Source: Allorhizocola sp044869915 (lineage in GTDB: Bacteria > Actinomycetota > Actinomycetes > Mycobacteriales > Micromonosporaceae). From it: DNA of 7,396 bases. Positions 4,532 through 7,396 of the stretch are shown one piece after another. The translations under genes and the position numbers were made by a program. Below the pieces are notes generated by a model, which was not told where the DNA came from, did no database searches, and was given only the letters and a program-made list of their open reading frames with translations. The stretch is from NCBI GenBank assembly GCA_044869915.1, contig JBIOYB010000051.1:1-7396 (forward strand), written 5' to 3'. Position 1 is the stretch's first letter; every line of letters begins with the position of its first letter.

Positions 4532-5447
4532 ACCTGCCGGCGGGGTGATCGAGTTGGAAGTGCCAGATGACGGTGACCGGCCGGTGCGCGACGGCCGCCC
4601 ACGTCGCCTGGGGAATAAGGTCACGCAGGGTCCACGGCCAGCCCTGCCACGGGCCCGGATCGAGCGGCGCATCGGGTGGCAGCGGCTCCGGCATGGAGCC
4701 CACAAGGCGCGGCTCCTCGCAACCGCGCACCTGGAGCCCGAGCGGGATCGCCGCTCGAAGGTAGTCTCCGGTCAGGTGGCGGTAGGACGCGATGCGCGCG
4801 GGATGCCCGTCGGGGCCGACCGCCTGCGGGATCGAACCGCGAAGCACCGACGCCTCGTGCATGTCTGAGATCACCAGAGGGCCGCCGGGCCGAAGCACGC
4901 GGACGAACTCGGCGAAAACCGGCTCGAGGGCTGGGACGTGGGTCAGCGCCAGCGCACACACGATCGCGTCGACCGAGTCGTCGCCGAGCGGCAGCGCGGT
5001 CAGCTGCCCCAGGCGGAACTCGGCCGATGGCGCCCGCTCGCGCGCACGGGCCAGCATGCCGGGCGAGCCGTCGACGCCGATGACGGAGTGTCCTTGTGCG
5101 GCAAGGTATTCCGTATGTCTGCCCGTGCCGCAGGCAGCGTCCAAAATGGAGCATGCGGGCAGCGTGTCAATGATCTGGCGGACATATGGCTCCTCGTATG
5201 GGAATGCGCCGTTGCCCGGCGTGTCATAGGTGTGCGCCCAAATGTTGTAGCCGTCGGTGGTTTCGACGCGGTTGACTGAAACGCCTGCGCCGCAAAGTCT
5301 TGCATCGTCGAGGAGGCGCCGGACCTCCGCGATGCGGGCCTGTGCAAAGTCGCGGTCGAAGTCGCCGGCGAAGGCGCGAAGCAGAGCAACGCCTTCGAGC
5401 CCCAGGAGGTAGGCCAAGGGATGCTCGTAACTCACGGACATGACCAT
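4530..5447 (-). CDS. class I SAM-dependent methyltransferase, substrate unknown
   Basis: A 305-aa protein with a Rossmann-fold methyltransferase core of the Methyltransf_11/25 type. Motif I is ILDAACGTGRH (101-111), the acidic residue at the end of strand 2 is Asp126 (VIGVDGS), motif II/III is LPLGDDSVDAIVCALALTHV (152-171), and motif IV is VLRPGGPLVISD (184-195). A 60-residue N-terminal helical part (YEHPLAYLLGLEGVALLRAF and a charged helix) precedes the core, probably as a lid or dimer element. It resembles small-molecule O/N/C-methyltransferases more than the rRNA enzymes Erm or Tsr. ATG 5447 or ATG 5441 are both possible and no clear ribosome site is seen. The frame stays open upstream to 5717, but that part overlaps the kinase gene and is not protein-like. 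It lies 71 nt downstream of the ABC1 kinase gene on the same strand, so a shared transcript is likely, and it faces the whiB7 operon tail-to-tail. Membership of the WhiB7 regulon is untested. Confidence 0.88.
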   Translation of the reverse strand: MVMSVSYEHPLAYLLGLEGVALLRAFAGDFDRDFAQARIAEVRRLLDDARLCGAGVSVNRVETTDGYNIWAHTYDTPGNGAFPYEEPYVRQIIDTLPACSILDAACGTGRHTEYLAAQGHSVIGVDGSPGMLARARERAPSAEFRLGQLTALPLGDDSVDAIVCALALTHVPALEPVFAEFVRVLRPGGPLVISDMHEASVLRGSIPQAVGPDGHPARIASYRHLTGDYLRAAIPLGLQVRGCEEPRLVGSMPEPLPPDAPLDPGPWQGWPWTLRDLIPQATWAAVAHRPVTVIWHFQLDHPAGR

Positions 5448-5518
5448 AGCCGGGCGCGTGAATCGGGGCGAACGAATTTTTGGTACGGGTGTGGAGGTTT
5501 GCGTGGCTCGGGTGGTGG

Positions 5519-6889
5519 TCAGGCGGCGAAGCCGGGGAGCCAATCCTCCAAAATGGAGCGATAGGGCGCCTTCGCTTCGAGCTGGCACAGCACGCCGATC
5601 GAGCCGAGCGTCACGCGGTGAATCATCAGGTAGGACGGCGGCAGATTCAGTTGGCGGCCAAGCTGATACGCGGGGCTGCGCGGGCTCGCGATGCGGGCTG
5701 CCTCGGCGCGCAACCAAGCACGGGAGAAGCGGAACTCGTCAACCTCAAGGGGCGCAAGCATTGGGCGCAGATAGTCGAGAATCAACTGGGCGTCGACGTC
5801 GAGGCCGGGCTTGACGAAGCCTTCGGCGCGCAGGCCGGCGAGCACCTCGGAAGCCTTGCCCGCCAACGCGAGCCGGGACAGGCGGCCCACCGGTTCGGGT
5901 AGGCCCTCCGGCAGGCGCGCGACCGCCCCGAAGTCGATGACCGCAAGCCTGCCGTCGGGCTGGAGCCGGAAGTTGCCCGGATGCGGGTCGGAATGCAGCA
6001 GACCCGCCCGCTTGGGCGCGGAGAAGTGCAGCGTGGCCATGAGCCGGCCGGATCGGTCGCGCTGGGCGACAGTCCCGGATGAAATGATTTTGGAAAGTGG
6101 TGTGCCCTCAACCCATTCACTGACCAGTACCCGCTTGGCGCTCGCAATCACCTTAGGCACAAGGATTTCGTCGTCGCCCGCGTAGGCTTCGGCGAACGCG
6201 GTCTGGCTTTGGGCCTCCAGCTCGTAGTCGAGCTCCTCCACGACTCGGGCACGCAACTCCGTGACCAGCGGCTTGACGTCCAGCCCGGGCTGTAGCACCT
6301 TGAACAGCCCGGCCATGCGCGACAGCTGGCCCAGGTCGGCAAGCAGCGCATCGCCCGCGCCGGGATATTGGATTTTGACCGCGACCGGGATGCCGGTGCG
6401 CTTGCGCGGCACCTTCCACTCGGCGCGGTGCACTTGGCCGATACTCGCCGCCGCGGCCGGGCTGTCGTCGAACTCGCGGAAACTCTTGCGCCAGTCCGGG
6501 CCGAGCTGCTGGGTTAGCACCTTGTGGACTGTCGCGGCGGGCAGCGGGGGCGCCGCCTCCTGCAGCTTGGTCAGCGCCTCGCGGTAGGGCTCCGCCAGGC
6601 TGTCGGGCAGTGCGGCCTCAAACACGCTCAGCGCCTGCCCGAGCTTCATCGCCCCACCCTTGAGCTGGCCCAGCACGCTGAAGAGCTGCTCGGCCGTGCG
6701 CTCCTGGATCTCGGCTGAGATCACTTCGGAGGCCAGGCCGGTAACGCGCTTGCCGAACCCGAGCACGGTGCGGCCGGCGAAACTCAGCGGCAGGGACGCC
6801 AGCTTCGCTGTGCGTGCCATCGCGCGGCGCGGGATATCGGTCACGTCGCCATTGTGACTGAAGAGTTGTGTGGTTCGTGTGGTCTCCAT
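5519..6889 (-). CDS. ABC1/UbiB (ADCK)-family atypical kinase, Rv3197-like
   Basis: A 456-aa member of the ABC1/UbiB/ADCK family. The family signature KxGQ is at 82-85 (KLGQ), the alanine-rich nucleotide loop AAAASIGQVH at 145-154, the lysine in VAVKIQYPG at 172, the ExD pair in EELDYELE at 219/221, the catalytic loop HSDPHPGNF at 299-307, and DFG at 319-321. The protein ends LEDWLPGFAA, much like Rv3197. These proteins are ATPases or kinases linked in other systems to isoprenoid-lipid (quinone) metabolism. Rv3197, beside whiB7 in M. tuberculosis, has been linked to macrolide resistance and the WhiB7 regulon. ATG 6889 is preferred: AAGGA (6900-6896) sits 6 nt upstream. An in-frame ATG at 6895 is too close to that site, and further starts to 6937 add unlikely sequence. 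Mycobacterial homologues begin nearer to GTG 6844, which has no ribosome site here. No transmembrane helix is seen. Confidence 0.93.
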   Translation of the reverse strand: METTRTTQLFSHNGDVTDIPRRAMARTAKLASLPLSFAGRTVLGFGKRVTGLASEVISAEIQERTAEQLFSVLGQLKGGAMKLGQALSVFEAALPDSLAEPYREALTKLQEAAPPLPAATVHKVLTQQLGPDWRKSFREFDDSPAAAASIGQVHRAEWKVPRKRTGIPVAVKIQYPGAGDALLADLGQLSRMAGLFKVLQPGLDVKPLVTELRARVVEELDYELEAQSQTAFAEAYAGDDEILVPKVIASAKRVLVSEWVEGTPLSKIISSGTVAQRDRSGRLMATLHFSAPKRAGLLHSDPHPGNFRLQPDGRLAVIDFGAVARLPEGLPEPVGRLSRLALAGKASEVLAGLRAEGFVKPGLDVDAQLILDYLRPMLAPLEVDEFRFSRAWLRAEAARIASPRSPAYQLGRQLNLPPSYLMIHRVTLGSIGVLCQLEAKAPYRSILEDWLPGFAA

Positions 6890-7140
6890 GCGCATTCCTT
6901 GTGGGCTGTTTGTCGAGCTGGCCATTTCGCGTGCCACTTTTGGGCGTCGAGCGGCCGGATCCGGGCTGCTGACAGCCGGCTGCCGACCTGACCCGACCCA
7001 GGCGAGGGCCTACCGGGGCTGGTGACGGGCCTGGATCCAGGGCTGTGGGTCTGACGGCACTGGTCGCTACCGTCGCTAGGTCGCGTCGGCTCCCGCCCGC
7101 GTCGCTGGCCTGACTTGGCGCTGCCGATCCCCTCAGCAGC

Positions 7141-7204
7141 GCCCGGCTCCGCCTGCTGGCCCGGCTCCGCCTGCTGGCCCGGCTCCGCCTGCCGGCCCGG
7201 CTCG
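7141..7204. repeat. 18-bp tandem repeat, about 3.5 copies
   Basis: The unit GCCCGGCTCCGCCTGCTG occurs at 7141-7158 and 7159-7176, and with one change at 7177-7194. A partial copy follows from 7195. It lies in a 90-nt stretch with no plus-strand A (7139-7228), the same composition bias as the array at 4251-4444, although the unit sequence is unrelated. Both period (18) and frame are compatible with coding, but the neighbouring sequence gives no protein-like context. Confidence 0.88.
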
Positions 7205-7360
7205 CTCCGGGCTCGCTGGCCCCCGCCCATTCGGCCCGGCACCGTCCACCGATCCGTCTGCCCGCCGTGGGCCGCGCAACGGCGTCGCCGGGCTGGGCCC
7301 AGCTATGCGGGGCCGGGCGGGGTAACGCCGAGCCGAGGCCACCGTGCTGATCCCGGCGAA

Positions 7361-7388
7361 GCGCACCAGGCCGAGCGCACCACGCCGA
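7361..7388. repeat. 14-bp tandem repeat at the right edge, two copies seen
   Basis: GCGCACCAGGCCGA (7361-7374) is followed at once by GCGCACCACGCCGA (7375-7388), with one difference. The sequence then runs GCCGTGCC to the window end, so the array may continue outside. Related CGCCGAGCC words occur just before it (about 7326-7334). Two copies alone are weak evidence of an array. Confidence 0.5.
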
Positions 7389-7396
7389 GCCGTGCC

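Larger units (their letters stand above)
6890..7396. other. gene-poor GC-rich region upstream of the ABC1 kinase gene
   Basis: No convincing gene is visible here. The 5' flank of the kinase gene must hold its promoter, but I see no clear -35/-10 pair. From about 7081 the sequence becomes low-complexity, with an 18-bp tandem repeat (7141-7204) and a 14-bp repeat (7361-7388). Minus-strand frames ending at 7133 and 6841 translate to Gly-Ala-Pro and Pro-Gly-Gln-Ala-Glu repeats. The one ending at 7133 is open to the right edge and could be the tail of a gene starting outside the window, but nothing beyond its openness supports it. Confidence 0.6.

Noticed and set aside
4030..4602. Minus-strand frame with His-Gly-His and Lys-Ala-Ser-Thr repeats
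   Set aside because: It is a translation of the minisatellite on its T-free strand, overlaps the 54-aa gene and the methyltransferase end, and is equally open in the other minus frames.
4124..4868. Long plus-strand frames rich in Arg, Ala, Cys, Val and Leu after the whiB7 operon
   Set aside because: They arise because the A-free tract cannot encode stops in any frame. They start at the terminator hairpin, have no ribosome site, and the longest overlaps the real methyltransferase gene.
5448..5717. Longer methyltransferase N-terminus reaching 5717
   Set aside because: It would overlap the 3' end of the kinase gene by about 200 nt and reads as Arg/Ser/Pro-rich shadow sequence.
6841..7242. Minus-strand frame with Pro-Gly-Gln-Gln-Ala-Glu repeats overlapping the kinase start
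   Set aside because: It overlaps the well-supported kinase gene start, is low-complexity and has no homology I can recognise.
7133..7366. Collagen-like Gly-Pro-Ala-Gly-Gly-Ala protein on the minus strand
   Set aside because: The repeat is the 18-bp DNA array read in one frame; a second minus frame is open over it too. No domain or ribosome site. It could be the tail of an off-window gene, but the sequence does not show it.

Overview
The window is high-GC actinobacterial chromosome. The evidence is the gene content (mycoredoxin, UvrD2 with a tetracysteine-HRDC tail, WhiB7 with an AT-hook), strong GC bias at third codon positions, and GTG starts. A Streptosporangiales-type actinomycete is a reasonable guess, but nothing here fixes the genus. 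The core follows the gene order known from Mycobacterium tuberculosis: mycoredoxin, uvrD2, whiB7, then an ABC1/UbiB-like kinase. A SAM-dependent methyltransferase and a repeat-rich spacer are added here between whiB7 and the kinase.

Layout. 3-140 is the C-terminal end of a DUF5753 (Scr1-type) helix-turn-helix regulator. 276-524 is a small unrecognised gene running tail-to-tail into the mycoredoxin gene (531-767, minus). uvrD2 (879-2987, plus) diverges from mycoredoxin. Between uvrD2 and whiB7 (3524-3883) lies a 536-nt leader. It holds a candidate promoter, a small hairpin, a 91-codon upstream ORF (3093-3368) with a consensus Shine-Dalgarno, two mutually exclusive RNA folds (antiterminator 3331-3407, intrinsic terminator 3398-3442) and a perfect 9-bp inverted repeat (3445-3468). 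After whiB7 come a 54-aa basic peptide gene (3956-4120) and a strong hairpin terminator (4132-4160).

The convergent junction 4201-4531 is nearly devoid of adenine on the plus strand (3 A in 331 nt) and carries a 78-bp higher-order tandem repeat built from 19-, 25- and 34-bp units. Next, on the minus strand, come the ABC1-family kinase (5519-6889) and, 71 nt downstream of it, the methyltransferase (4530-5447), probably co-transcribed. The right end (6890-7396) has no convincing gene but holds a second A-free tandem repeat (18 bp, about three copies) and a 14-bp repeat at the edge.

How it works together. The most informative element is the whiB7 leader. Its structures fit ribosome-mediated attenuation: ribosomes that finish the upstream ORF cover the 5' arm of the antiterminator, so the terminator forms and whiB7 stays off. 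Ribosomes stalled earlier by antibiotic or amino-acid shortage leave that arm free, the long antiterminator rod forms, and WhiB7 is made to switch on intrinsic resistance. This type of control is published for whiB7/wblC in other actinobacteria. The exact arms, the long leader ORF, the extra inverted repeat and the downstream 54-aa gene are the parts specific to this sequence.
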